Part shown: in pieces, positions 44,369 through 54,500 of the stretch
Numbering within the stretch: position 1 is the stretch's first letter
Layout of the letters: each line of letters opens with the position of its first letter
NCBI GenBank assembly: GCA_020850315.1
Contig: JADZEY010000060.1
Span: forward strand, 1 to 64,000
Source: Armatimonadota bacterium
GTDB taxonomy: Bacteria; Bacteroidota; Ignavibacteria; OLB7
Reading direction: 5' to 3'
Length of the DNA: 64,000 nt
The notes under the pieces: model-generated
Database searches by the model: none
The model's input: only the letters and a program-made list of their open reading frames with translations
Told to the model about the DNA's origin: nothing
Translations under genes and position numbers: made by a program

Positions 44369-45454
44369 TCACTCCTTTGCCCCCTGGCTTACCCAGGCTT
44401 TGATTGTGGCAATCCGGCAGTCGTCCAATTTGTTGCCGTTGTAGGGCATTTTGGGATAGCCGGCGGAATGGCTCACCACGCCGTACAGCCGGCCGCTTAC
44501 CCCAGCAGCACGAACGTCGCTGAAGTTGTCCAGCCGTTGGCCTGCCGATGGGTTTGGCCCGCTGTGGCACCCCAAGCAATAGGTTTGCAGAATCGGTTTG
44601 ATGTTGCGGGTGTAGGTCATGTTCAGCGTGTCGCAGCCACCGGTTGGCGGTGGGCAGTCGGTGTTCTTGGCTCCTTCGGCAATCCAGCGGCGTATCAGCT
44701 CGATTTGCTGGGGTGTCAGCGGGTTTCGCGGCGTTGGGGGCATCCGTTTGTCAAGGCGGTCTTCGGTGATTTTCTCGAAGATTTCGCTGCCAAAAGGATC
44801 GCCAGCCACAACCCCTTTCCGCATGATTGTCTGGTAGCTGGTGAACACGTATCCATCCTGGCCCGGCGCGGCGTGGCAACCGCTTAGGGCACAGCTTGAT
44901 TGGAACATCGGGAGCACGTCGCGTTGGAAGCAGACTTCGTTGCTTGTCGGGTTGCCAGTGGTGTCGCTGGTGGTGTCGGGGGGGATTGCAGCACGAACCA
45001 CCGTGATAAACCCTGCCCCAAACGCGCGCCTATCGGCCACCGAAATTGCGCGAACCACCACGGTGATGGAGTCGGCAGGAATCAGCAACGGGGCAATGTA
45101 GATGCCATTGGTGGTAATCGAACCAATTCCCGAAGCAATCGCCCAGCTTACCGCTCCATCGCTTGCCCCTGTGACGGTTGCCCGCAACGATGTGCTGCTT
45201 CCGGTTAGCACGATTGTGTCTGCCGGGGCCACGGCTACTTTCACCGTTGTGGTGTCGTTCCCGTTGTTCCCTCCGGTTCCGGTTGTGTCGGTTGGTGGGT
45301 TGGTGATCCCCAGATCTTTGGTCAGCGTGTAGTCGCAGCCGGAAAACATCGCCACCGCAAGCAGTATCAGCCACACGGCGATTGCGTGAAGCACGTAATG
45401 CCCGGTAATCATTGGCAGGGCGTAGCCAGGTTTCGGTGATCTGTGTGTTGCCAT
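44369..45454 (-). CDS. Lipoprotein with Ig-like domain and planctomycete-type cytochrome c (PSCyt1-like) domain
   Basis: Lipobox-like AVAMFSGC, then Big-type segment, then CALSGCHAAPGQDGYVFTSYQTIMRKGVVAGDPFGSEIFEKITEDRLDKRMPP...LIRRWIAEGA and CLGCHSGPNPSAG. Confidence 0.8.
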   Translation of the reverse strand: MATHRSPKPGYALPMITGHYVLHAIAVWLILLAVAMFSGCDYTLTKDLGITNPPTDTTGTGGNNGNDTTTVKVAVAPADTIVLTGSSTSLRATVTGASDGAVSWAIASGIGSITTNGIYIAPLLIPADSITVVVRAISVADRRAFGAGFITVVRAAIPPDTTSDTTGNPTSNEVCFQRDVLPMFQSSCALSGCHAAPGQDGYVFTSYQTIMRKGVVAGDPFGSEIFEKITEDRLDKRMPPTPRNPLTPQQIELIRRWIAEGAKNTDCPPPTGGCDTLNMTYTRNIKPILQTYCLGCHSGPNPSAGQRLDNFSDVRAAGVSGRLYGVVSHSAGYPKMPYNGNKLDDCRIATIKAWVSQGAKE

Positions 45455-45482
45455 GTGAGGTTTGTGCTCCCTAATTATCACA

Positions 45483-46619
45483 TCAGTAAAACAGGTGAAG
45501 TTGAATAGCCCACTGCCCCATGCGGTAGTCGTCGTTCTCGAAGTAGCGATACTCAGGGCGTAGCTCAAGCATTGGGAAGGGGAATATCTGCACGCCAGCA
45601 ACCAGTGCGTTAGCATGGAATAATCCTTGCACGGGGTCTTCGGTTTGCGCCCATTCGTACCTCCATTCCAGCGCAAGCCAGTCGCGCAGCTGGAAGGTGG
45701 ATTGCACCATCCAGTTGCGGATTTGCCGTCCGGTTGCGTTGCGGCTGTAGGTCGCTTCGGCAAAGAATGTGGCACGGTCGGCAACGCCAAACCCACCAAA
45801 CCCTGTGGCCATTTGGAACTGGTCGTTCCCGTACCACGATCCCCCGATCTGTGTGTTGATCCCTTCCTCAAAAAACTGGGGCCACAGTTGCACCCGCCAC
45901 AAATAGGAAGGCTGAGAAGCGTCCACCGCTGGCTCCGATTCGGCAAGGTTGCTGGCACTGTAGGCCCCGGCATTCAGCGTCAGCCAGCGCAACCCTTCGT
46001 AGGTGATCTCGGCCCCCCATTCGTTGTAGTTGGGCGCAAGCAACGGCGTGGCGTTCATTGCCACTTCGCGGCGGGAAAACATTGTGTGGTCGTCGTGGCG
46101 CATCCCAACGCTGGGTTGGATATGGCCAACCTTCAGCGATGGCGCGGTGATCCCCGGCTGAATTACCGCTGCAACATCAAACGTGGTTTGCCCGGGGTAG
46201 CGGGCCTTCCCAACATTGTAGCTTCCAAACAAGGTCAGCCAATCGGTTGGCATCAGCGCGGCAGCGGGGGCAAGCTGCATCGGGATCACCTTCCGTTGCT
46301 CCGATGGCGGCCTTCCGATTTTGGCAACCTGAAGCCGTGCATCGAATCCGAAGGCAAGCAGCCCTTCCCAAAACGTGTTCGACTCGCTGCTCAGGGCCGA
46401 CAGCCCCAAACTGTCGGGCTGCATCATCCCCACCGTGTTCATTGCCATGAACCCAAGCTCGTTGCGGATCCCCCCCCCCGTTGGATTGACGTGGCACGCC
46501 GAGCAGCGCGTCCCGGATAGCAGTGCAAACCGTGGCAAGGCAGTAGCGGTGTTGGCCGCAGCCGCCACCAACAGAACCACCGCAGCCAGCAAACGGGAAT
46601 TGGCCAGATCACACATCAT
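45483..46619 (-). CDS. Outer-membrane porin-like beta-barrel with N-terminal CxxCH haem motif
   Basis: Signal peptide, then PRFALLSGTRCSACHVNPTGGGIRNELG, followed by a beta-barrel ending in ...YRMGQWAIQLHLFY. Confidence 0.8.
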   Translation of the reverse strand: MMCDLANSRLLAAVVLLVAAAANTATALPRFALLSGTRCSACHVNPTGGGIRNELGFMAMNTVGMMQPDSLGLSALSSESNTFWEGLLAFGFDARLQVAKIGRPPSEQRKVIPMQLAPAAALMPTDWLTLFGSYNVGKARYPGQTTFDVAAVIQPGITAPSLKVGHIQPSVGMRHDDHTMFSRREVAMNATPLLAPNYNEWGAEITYEGLRWLTLNAGAYSASNLAESEPAVDASQPSYLWRVQLWPQFFEEGINTQIGGSWYGNDQFQMATGFGGFGVADRATFFAEATYSRNATGRQIRNWMVQSTFQLRDWLALEWRYEWAQTEDPVQGLFHANALVAGVQIFPFPMLELRPEYRYFENDDYRMGQWAIQLHLFY

Positions 46620-47188
46620 GCCACCACCACCTTCACGCTGTTCGATGCCGCATCGAACGTTGTGGCGTAGGATTTCAGCGGCTGCGTTGCCGGGCCACGT
46701 TTCACCGCACCGCTTAACTCAAATTGCGACCCGTGGCAACCGCAGGTGATGGTTCCGGATTGCGGGGGATTCACGCCGCACCCTTCGTGGGTGCAACGCA
46801 TCGAAAGCGATTTGAACTCGGTTGCGGAAATCCGCACAATCATTATTCGGTAGCCATCGGGGCCTTTGGTTTGCGTCACCAATGCTTGGCCATCGGCAGT
46901 TAATGCAGCAACGCTGAAGCTGGTTCCGGAGCCGCCGCTGTTGTTGCCACCGTTTCCGCCGCCCCCGGGTGTGCCGTTGTTGGTGGCGGCAGTGGGGTAG
47001 TTGGATGGCTCGCAGCCTTGCAGCAACGGGGCAATAATCCCAACCACTGCCACCCCCGCAACGGAGCTGAGGCACTGGGCAAGAAACGCACGGCGTGGGG
47101 TGCATTGTGCGGCGCATTGCTTCGGGTTGGAAGCCACTTGCGGCGTGCTGTCTATCTCTATCGCCGATGGCGGATGATCCTGTTTCAT
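46616..47188 (-). CDS. Rieske [2Fe-2S] lipoprotein, probably Tat-exported
   Basis: RRAFLAQCLSSVAGVAVVGIIAPLLQGCEP (twin-Arg plus lipobox). Rieske motifs CTHEGC and CGCHGSQFELSGAVKRGPATQPLKSY. Confidence 0.93.
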   Translation of the reverse strand: MKQDHPPSAIEIDSTPQVASNPKQCAAQCTPRRAFLAQCLSSVAGVAVVGIIAPLLQGCEPSNYPTAATNNGTPGGGGNGGNNSGGSGTSFSVAALTADGQALVTQTKGPDGYRIMIVRISATEFKSLSMRCTHEGCGVNPPQSGTITCGCHGSQFELSGAVKRGPATQPLKSYATTFDAASNSVKVVVA

Positions 47189-47239
47189 GCTACGTTATTT
47201 CTAAAAAAGGTGAAGGATTTTTCCGGGCATAGCTGCGGG

Positions 47240-47506
47240 TTACACCAACCGAAGCACGGCAACTCCAGCAGGGGTTGCCAGTTGTGGTGCGTCATCGCCC
47301 CGCCGAAGCTCGGCCCCACACTTGCTGCAGTAATTTGCCAGCGGCTGCATGATTTGGCTGCCACAGCTTCGGCACAAGTTGGCCATAGCGGTTCCGCAGC
47401 AAGCGCAATAGTTATCGTGTTCATAGCCAACCGTGCCACAGTTTGGGCATCGGACGGGGAAGCCTGGGGTAGCAGCAGACGATGGAGTAGAAGTTGATGG
47501 ATTCAT
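47240..47506 (-). CDS. Double zinc-ribbon protein
   Basis: CPNCGTVGYEHDNYCACCG ... CRSCGSQIMQPLANYCSKCGAELRRG. Confidence 0.8.
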   Translation of the reverse strand: MNPSTSTPSSAATPGFPVRCPNCGTVGYEHDNYCACCGTAMANLCRSCGSQIMQPLANYCSKCGAELRRGDDAPQLATPAGVAVLRLV

Positions 47507-47657
47507 GGTTCAGTTTGCCCCGTTGGGAAGTACAGCGTTCAAGGTACAGGCCAGCCGTCACGATTGCCCCAGCCAACCGTCACGATTGCCAGAAAAAACG
47601 TCACGGATGAAAAAAAGAGGAGCCGGAAGCGGGGGCAGAGACGGTAGCAAGAGAGCT

Positions 47658-47727
47658 ATTCTCCATTCTCCATTCTCCATTCTCCATTCTCCATTCTCCA
47701 TTCTCCATTCTCCATTCTCCATTCTCC
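47658..47727. repeat. Perfect heptanucleotide microsatellite (ATTCTCC)x10
   Basis: Direct reading: 70 bp of exact ATTCTCC units, then ATTCCC. Confidence 0.97.
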
Positions 47728-47907
47728 ATTCCCTTCCGCAGTTACTTTCCCCCGTTCGGCTGGCTCACCCCCTATGCAATGATTTCTCCACTTTCTACCT
47801 CCGAACAACACAGCAACCTGCAGAGATACCCACTAACTGTGCTGAAAGGTCGGCATGATATATTCGCCACAGCTTCCCCGTTCTTTACTGAGAAGCAGCC
47901 GACCATC

Positions 47908-50900
47908 ATGCGCCATCTTGTCGATTTTTTCAATCATGGAATCCTCCCTTTTACTGGCCGTAGCCAGGAATTGGAGCGGGTGTTGGCGTTTTGGCAAGCG
48001 GCTTCCGAAGGGTATGGGCTTCGTGCGATGATGGTGTTAGGCCAAGCCGGTTCTGGCAAAAGCCGATTGTTGGAGGAGGCCATTCCGGCAGTGGCGGCAC
48101 GCGGCGGGGTGGTGATCCATTGGAAACTCTATCCTGGCACTTCCACTTCACTGCTTTCCATTGCTGCGCGTGCGTTGCGCCACCTTCCGGCGGTGCGTGC
48201 GTTGCTGAAATCTGATCCGGAGGAGAAGGTGGAATCGGTGATGGATGCGTTGCGGCGGATTGCCCGGCTTCGCCCGCTGCTTGTGGTAATCGAGGATGCA
48301 CACCTTCTTGCTGGCGACTCCATCAACGACCTGTCCACCATGCTTTATGGCCTTGCCGATGATGCAATCCCACTGCTGTGCCTTGCCCGCCCCCAGCAAT
48401 TGCCGGTCCGCCCCGCGATAGAGCGTTTCCTTGTGGATGAGTTTTTGCTGGATGGTTTCACTGCCGCCACGCTTGCTGGGTTGTGGGAAGCCCTCTTCCA
48501 ATCCCCTCCCGATCATCGTTTTTTGCAACTGCTGTTGCAGGCAACGCATGGCAACCCGTTGGCAGTGCGTTCGGCAATCCGTGGTGCGTTAAGCAGTGGC
48601 GCCCTTGCCCGAACAGCGGCAGCGGATCGGTGGGCGTCAACAATACCGACCCCGCAGCTTTTGGCAACGCTGCACCAAAGCGTTGGACTTCTTTCCGAAG
48701 GGATGACTGCGCACCTGAGCCAGCAGGAACGCCACGCTGCCGAACGGCTTGCGTTGCTGGGCGAAGTCTTCTCGCGCGAGGCTGCGTGCCATTTGATTGG
48801 CGATGAGCGGATGTTGAGTTTCCTGAGTTTCAAAGGGATTATCACGCAGGTTGCAACCATGCCGGGGCCAATCAACGGCAGCTTCAGTTCGACAACACCA
48901 TTAACGTTCACCCATACTTTACTTCACACACATCTTGCTTCCCCCCCCAGCGGCTCCGATCTTCAGGCGATTGCTACGATTGTCCAGCTTGGGGTTCCAC
49001 TCTATTCGGTTCACCCGTTTCATTGCATCGCCAAGCACGCTTCGCAGCTGCGATTGGGGGGGGCGCAAGCCGCTGCCACCGTAATCCGGATGCTTGCCGA
49101 TGCCGAAGCGTTAAATACCACCAGCGATTGGGAGCTTGGAGCAACATTGATTGCCGCAGCCAGAGAAACCCACACATCAGTGGGGGCTGGGGAATGGAGT
49201 GCCGAAGAAAAACGGGAGTTCCAGATACGCGAACTTGACACCCAGCTACTGCTGTTACGGAACAACTACAGCCCAGAATTTTTGCAGGCCGCTGCACAAC
49301 TTATGCAGCTAACCAGCGGAACGCTTCCCGACCATTTGATGGGGTTCCGAATCCAAGCGCTGGGGCATCACCTTCGCTCCCATCCCGCCCCGGCAACCAG
49401 CATCAGCACGTTGGAAGGAATTGATCGGATTGTTGCTGCCCGCCCTGAGCTGCGGCTTACGCTCCCGTATGTGCGGTTCCTTGGCATTGCGGCAACAATC
49501 CTGAACCAGGACGGGGTGACGGTGCAGGGCATTGAAGACCGTTTGACCCCTGTGCTTGCCGCGCCGCAGCTTCCGGACGAAGTGCGGCGGCACGCGATGC
49601 GGGATGTTGTGCCACGTTTCATCTGGTCCTTTCATTCCCCACAACAGCTTGCGCAACGGATAACGCAGTTGGAAGAAGTGGAGCGTTACGGTGGCGGCGA
49701 CGACATCACCATCCGCACGCGGAAAATTGCACTGTTTGTTGGGCTTGGCCGCGCCCAAGAAGCCATTGCATTGGTGGACGCGCTGATGCCCCAGTTACAC
49801 GACCGCGGGCTGCGCGGGCATATCCTGCAATGCCGTTTGCAACAACTGTACGCGCTGGGTGGATTGGGGATGGATCTAACAGCCATTGCCACGGAAATTG
49901 AGCAGATGGAGGTGGAGATGCCCCAGCAAGCCCGGCCACGATTCCGGGCCAGCGTGGGGTTGCGGCTTTCGTACACGGGGATGCTACGCGGGGAAATCGA
50001 ATGGGCCCGGCACATCCGCCAACGCTACGGCGGGGTCCAGCAAATCGCCTACTCCGCACACGAGCAGATACTGATAGCGATCACAACCGAGGAACTGAAG
50101 GATACGCTTCGGGCGATGCTGGAAGAAGCAGAGGGAGCGCAACAGCTGCCCGACCTTCCGCCAGCGGTGGCCAGCTACATCCTGAACCACGATCAATCGC
50201 TACGCGCCGAAGCGATTGCGGCATTGCGGGAACTGTTTGCAGCCCAGATTTATATGCTTACTGGGTTGCGGCATCTTCATGCGTATCTGAAACTGGTGGA
50301 TCATCTATCAACAGTTGATCCCGATATGGTGATTGCGATTCAGAAGGATATCCAAGCTGCGTTGCAACAAGCAATGGAATGGCTTCACGAGCGGCAGTTG
50401 AACGGCTACATGGATGGATTGCTGAATCTTCATCCCAACCAGTTTGCCCCCAACCAGCTACGCCAGTGGCAACAGGCAACCGATCAGATCGCTGCCGAAC
50501 GGAACAGTGCAATCACAGCCCCGCAAACCAGCCCTGAACAACTTCATGTGCGAATGTTGGGGAATATCAGCCTTCAGAAACCAGGGGAAAAACCAACCCC
50601 AGTCAGGGGCGCACGGCTGCGGACGTTATTGGGCTTGCTGGTGATGGATCAGATGCTGCAACAGCCGCTAACCTACCGTGAATTCTGCCGCATTGCGGCC
50701 GATGGCGAAGACGACCCCGAACGCTCGCGAAAAATGATGAGCATGGGGTTGCTGCGGCTGCGGGAAGGGATTGGCGACGATGCAGTAATCACCAACGGCA
50801 GCACCCCGCAACTGAACCGTTCGATAGTGCAAGTGGATCTGCTGGAAGCAAACGCGCTGATTCAGGAAGCCAACGCCGCGCTGCGATCCGACACGCTATC

Positions 50901-51210
50901 CCGAGCATCCCTGCTGCTTGGTCGCGCCCTTGATATCAGCCGTGGTGAAGTCCCGTTTCCGGGGCTGTACCAAAATTTCTTCGAGGCTGCCCGCGATGAG
51001 TTCGAGCTTCGGCTCCGTTCGGCATTGCTTGCGGTTTCCAACCGATTGCTGCAAGAAGGCGACCCCGCCACTGCCGAGCGACTGCTACAACGTGGCCACC
51101 AGATGCTGGCCGATGATGATGAAATCAGTGAGCTACTCTGCGCCGCACTTGAAGCACAAGGGAAAAAAGTGGAAGCCGAGCGGGTGCGCGTGGGGCTGGC
51201 TGACCCGTAG
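47908..51210 (+). CDS. Large AAA-ATPase regulator with C-terminal winged-helix/BTAD-like region
   Basis: P-loop MMVLGQAGSGKSRLLEEAI and Walker B LVVIEDAHLL. C-terminal segment VRMLGNISLQKPGEKPTPVRGARLRTLLGLLVM ... EARDEFELRLRSALLAVSNRLLQEGDPATAERLLQRGHQML resembles SARP/BTAD modules. Confidence 0.75.
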   Translation: MRHLVDFFNHGILPFTGRSQELERVLAFWQAASEGYGLRAMMVLGQAGSGKSRLLEEAIPAVAARGGVVIHWKLYPGTSTSLLSIAARALRHLPAVRALLKSDPEEKVESVMDALRRIARLRPLLVVIEDAHLLAGDSINDLSTMLYGLADDAIPLLCLARPQQLPVRPAIERFLVDEFLLDGFTAATLAGLWEALFQSPPDHRFLQLLLQATHGNPLAVRSAIRGALSSGALARTAAADRWASTIPTPQLLATLHQSVGLLSEGMTAHLSQQERHAAERLALLGEVFSREAACHLIGDERMLSFLSFKGIITQVATMPGPINGSFSSTTPLTFTHTLLHTHLASPPSGSDLQAIATIVQLGVPLYSVHPFHCIAKHASQLRLGGAQAAATVIRMLADAEALNTTSDWELGATLIAAARETHTSVGAGEWSAEEKREFQIRELDTQLLLLRNNYSPEFLQAAAQLMQLTSGTLPDHLMGFRIQALGHHLRSHPAPATSISTLEGIDRIVAARPELRLTLPYVRFLGIAATILNQDGVTVQGIEDRLTPVLAAPQLPDEVRRHAMRDVVPRFIWSFHSPQQLAQRITQLEEVERYGGGDDITIRTRKIALFVGLGRAQEAIALVDALMPQLHDRGLRGHILQCRLQQLYALGGLGMDLTAIATEIEQMEVEMPQQARPRFRASVGLRLSYTGMLRGEIEWARHIRQRYGGVQQIAYSAHEQILIAITTEELKDTLRAMLEEAEGAQQLPDLPPAVASYILNHDQSLRAEAIAALRELFAAQIYMLTGLRHLHAYLKLVDHLSTVDPDMVIAIQKDIQAALQQAMEWLHERQLNGYMDGLLNLHPNQFAPNQLRQWQQATDQIAAERNSAITAPQTSPEQLHVRMLGNISLQKPGEKPTPVRGARLRTLLGLLVMDQMLQQPLTYREFCRIAADGEDDPERSRKMMSMGLLRLREGIGDDAVITNGSTPQLNRSIVQVDLLEANALIQEANAALRSDTLSRASLLLGRALDISRGEVPFPGLYQNFFEAARDEFELRLRSALLAVSNRLLQEGDPATAERLLQRGHQMLADDDEISELLCAALEAQGKKVEAERVRVGLADP

Positions 51211-51542
51211 CCAGTCGGCACTGATGTTGCGTGGATTCCTCATTCCATCCCCCTCTTTCCCGAACGCTTTAACTGCCGTTATCACCACACAAAAATTCTT
51301 CGGTATCGGGCTTGGAGGTGCTGTATATTCGCACCACAACTCAGCCGGATCAGCTGGCAGCAGTTCTTTTCAACCCACACACTATTCATCAGTTTCCGCA
51401 CAACGTGAAGCGTGATTGGTGGCATCATGGCCACACATCACGCCGGACGCTGTGCGCCCTTAGCCGATGGTAGCCACGGGCGGAAACCAACAGCTGCAAG
51501 CCCGCCGATAAACCTTCATTTTTCCGCAAAAAGAACCTTTCC

Positions 51543-54500
51543 ATGCAGATTACTCGCCGATTCACACAGGCAGGCCAGAACGTGTACGACCAGTTCGAGT
51601 ACACCCTTCGTTCCTCCGTTCTTCGCAATCCCGACGGCTCGGTCGTCTTCGAAATGCACGACATAGAAGTGCCCAAAGGGTGGTCGCAGGTGGCCACCGA
51701 CATCATGGCACAGAAGTACTTCCGCAAAGCAGGGGTGCCGCAGCTGGGGCCCAACGGCAACTCACTTCTGGACGAATCGGGCAACCCAGTGATGGGGGGA
51801 GAACGGAGCGCGAAGCAAGTGGTGCATCGGCTTGCCGGATGCTGGATGCAGTGGGGGAAGGATCATGGATATTTCGATACTGATGAGGACGCGCAAGCCT
51901 TCTACGATGAGAACGCCTACATCCTGCTGGCGCAAATGGCAGCGCCGAACTCGCCACAATGGTTCAACACAGGGCTGAACTACGCGTACGGGATCACCGG
52001 CCCATCGCAGGGGCATCATTACGTGGACCCCGTGACCGGAAAACTGACGAAATCCAAGGATGCTTACACGCATCCGACCCCCCATGCGTGTTTCATCCAA
52101 TCCGTCAACGATGACCTTGTGAACGAAGGGGGGATTTTTGATTTAATCACCCGCGAGGCACGCATTTTTAAGTACGGCAGCGGATGCACCTCGGGCGATA
52201 GCCGTATCTATGTTTCTGGTAGCGGCTTCCTTCCCATTCGCGACCTGTTCCAACGCTTCAGTGCCGAAGGGCGCACTATTGAAGAGTTCGACGGCAAAGG
52301 GCGATTTATAGATATTGCCGATGCCGGTTTGGATACCCTTTCGATTGACGAACAAACCGGAGCTTACTCCCGCAACCGCATCGTTCGTGTGTGGGAATAT
52401 GACGTTCGCTCCCAAGACAAAATCACCGTCAAATTCGATTCTGGCGCACGTGCCACTGTCTCGGCATGGCATCCGTTTTTGGTGTGGGATGGTTCGCAGA
52501 TTGTTGAGCGTCGCGCCGACCAGTTGCAGCGCGGCGATAGCATCATTGGCCCCAACAACACAGCCCCCGACGCGCTTCCGTCCACCCCGTACACCGTTAG
52601 CTACCAAACCACTCACTACGGTAAACAGCAGCAACACACCATAGCGGTTGATGCCGACATTGCATGGTTGTGTGGGTACTTCATGGGGGATGGCAGCCTA
52701 GGTTTGGCGAACCGCTCAACCACCAACGCCCGCGAAGTACGGTACGATTACCAACGGCCACGCCTTCGTTTCCATGATGAAACAGTGGAGACGTTGCAGC
52801 GGGTCCAAGCAATCATCGAACGGACGTTTGGGGCGCAATCAACAATCCAACAGGATGGGCGTGGCAGCAAGGGCAAAACCCTTTGCTACACCAGCAGCAG
52901 TGTCACCGGGTTCTTTGCCGAACTGTTCGGCATCGGAGAAAAAACCTTCAGCCTGCGGATGCCAGCGTTTGTTTGGGAATCAGGCCGCGATGTTGCCATC
53001 GGATTCCTTGCCGGGCTGATTGACTCCGACGGTTGGGCGGCCAATGGCCGTGCGATGTACGGCTCGGCAAGCCAGCAGTTTGTTCAAGAAGTAGCAACCC
53101 TTGCTTCGCTGTATGGGTTCGGCGGCGGTGTGGTAACCGACCGCTCAACGGCACGCACCACAATCTTGCATCGTTCGGCACTTCCTCAGCTTCGCCAGGA
53201 ATTGGCAGTGCGGCTTGCCCACCCGGAACGCCGCCGCCGATTGCTGGAGTACAACGTCCCTCACGAACGGAAATTCTGCATGAAATTGGATGCCGAATGG
53301 AGTGCTGAACTGTTTGGCAACGAACATCCCGAAGCTGAGTGGCTGAAGATGCCTGTCGGGGCCGAAACAATGCACCTGGGGCGGCTACACTACAACGGTA
53401 TCGTCAACCCGCTGAAGCTGCAACGGGCAATTACGTTGTTGGAAACAGAACAAGGGGAGAAGACCGAACGGCAGAAGTATCTGGAGCTGATCGCCCGCTC
53501 GGTAGTGTTTGTCACAGCAGTAGAACCTTGCACGCAAAACCCTGATTTCTACGACCTAACGGTTGCGCGCCATGCCAACTATTTGGCGGGGGAGAACGGG
53601 CTGGTTGCTATCCACAACACCGGATCGAATTTCTCCGCCATTCGTGCCGAAGGCGAACCGCTTTCTGGTGGCGGTGTTTCCAGCGGGTTGATGTCCTTCC
53701 TGAAAGTTGCCGACCGCGCTGCCGGCGCGGTGAAATCCGGCGGCACAACGCGCCGCGCTGCCAAAATGGTGATACTGAACGCCGACCACCCAGACATCGA
53801 AAACTTCATTGCTTGGAAGATGCTGGAGGAGCAGAAAGTTGCCGATCTGGTGGCTGGCTCCAAAATGAACCAACTGTTCCTGAACGAGATTATGGCCGTT
53901 GCCAACCGCGATGGCGACGACTACACCGAGGTAGGAACCGAGCTTCACGACCTTGTTCAGCGGGCGCTGAACCGTGGGATTCCGATGAGCCAAATCGTGC
54001 GGGCGTTGGCACTGATGAAGCAGGGCCACACCACATCCGACGTGCCGATCTACAACACCCACTACGAAGGGGAAGCCTACATCACCGTCAGCGGGCAGAA
54101 CTCCAACAACTCCGTCCGCGTCACCAATAGCTTCATGGATGCTGTGGAGCAGGACACCCCGTGGAATCTGGTCCGACGCACCGATGGCAAGACGGTGAAG
54201 ACCATTGGCGCGCGCCAGCTGTGGCAGAAAATCAACTACGCAGCATGGAGCTGTGCGGACCCCGGACTTCAGTTCCACACCACCGTCAACGAGTGGCACA
54301 CCAGCCCGAAGGATGGCGAAATCAACGGCAGCAACCCGTGCAGCGAGTACATGTTTTTGGATGACACGGCGTGCAACCTAGCTAGCATCAACCTTGCCAA
54401 ATTCTACGATGCCGAAACCCGTGTTTTCGATGTAGAAGGCTACAAGCACGCCTGCCGGATTCTGACGATTGTCCTGGAAGTATCGGTGCTGATGGCGCAG

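Noticed and set aside
47658-47727. Possible CRISPR-like array
   Set aside because: Contiguous 7-bp units with no spacers, so it is a microsatellite.
47433-47858. 141-aa ORF containing ILHSPFS repeats
   Set aside because: Repeats come from translating the (ATTCTCC)10 microsatellite; no supporting coding features.
51211-51542. Cobalamin riboswitch upstream of nrdJ
   Set aside because: I could not find a convincing B12 box or the expected multi-helix pattern by eye; an Infernal scan against the cobalamin family would settle it.
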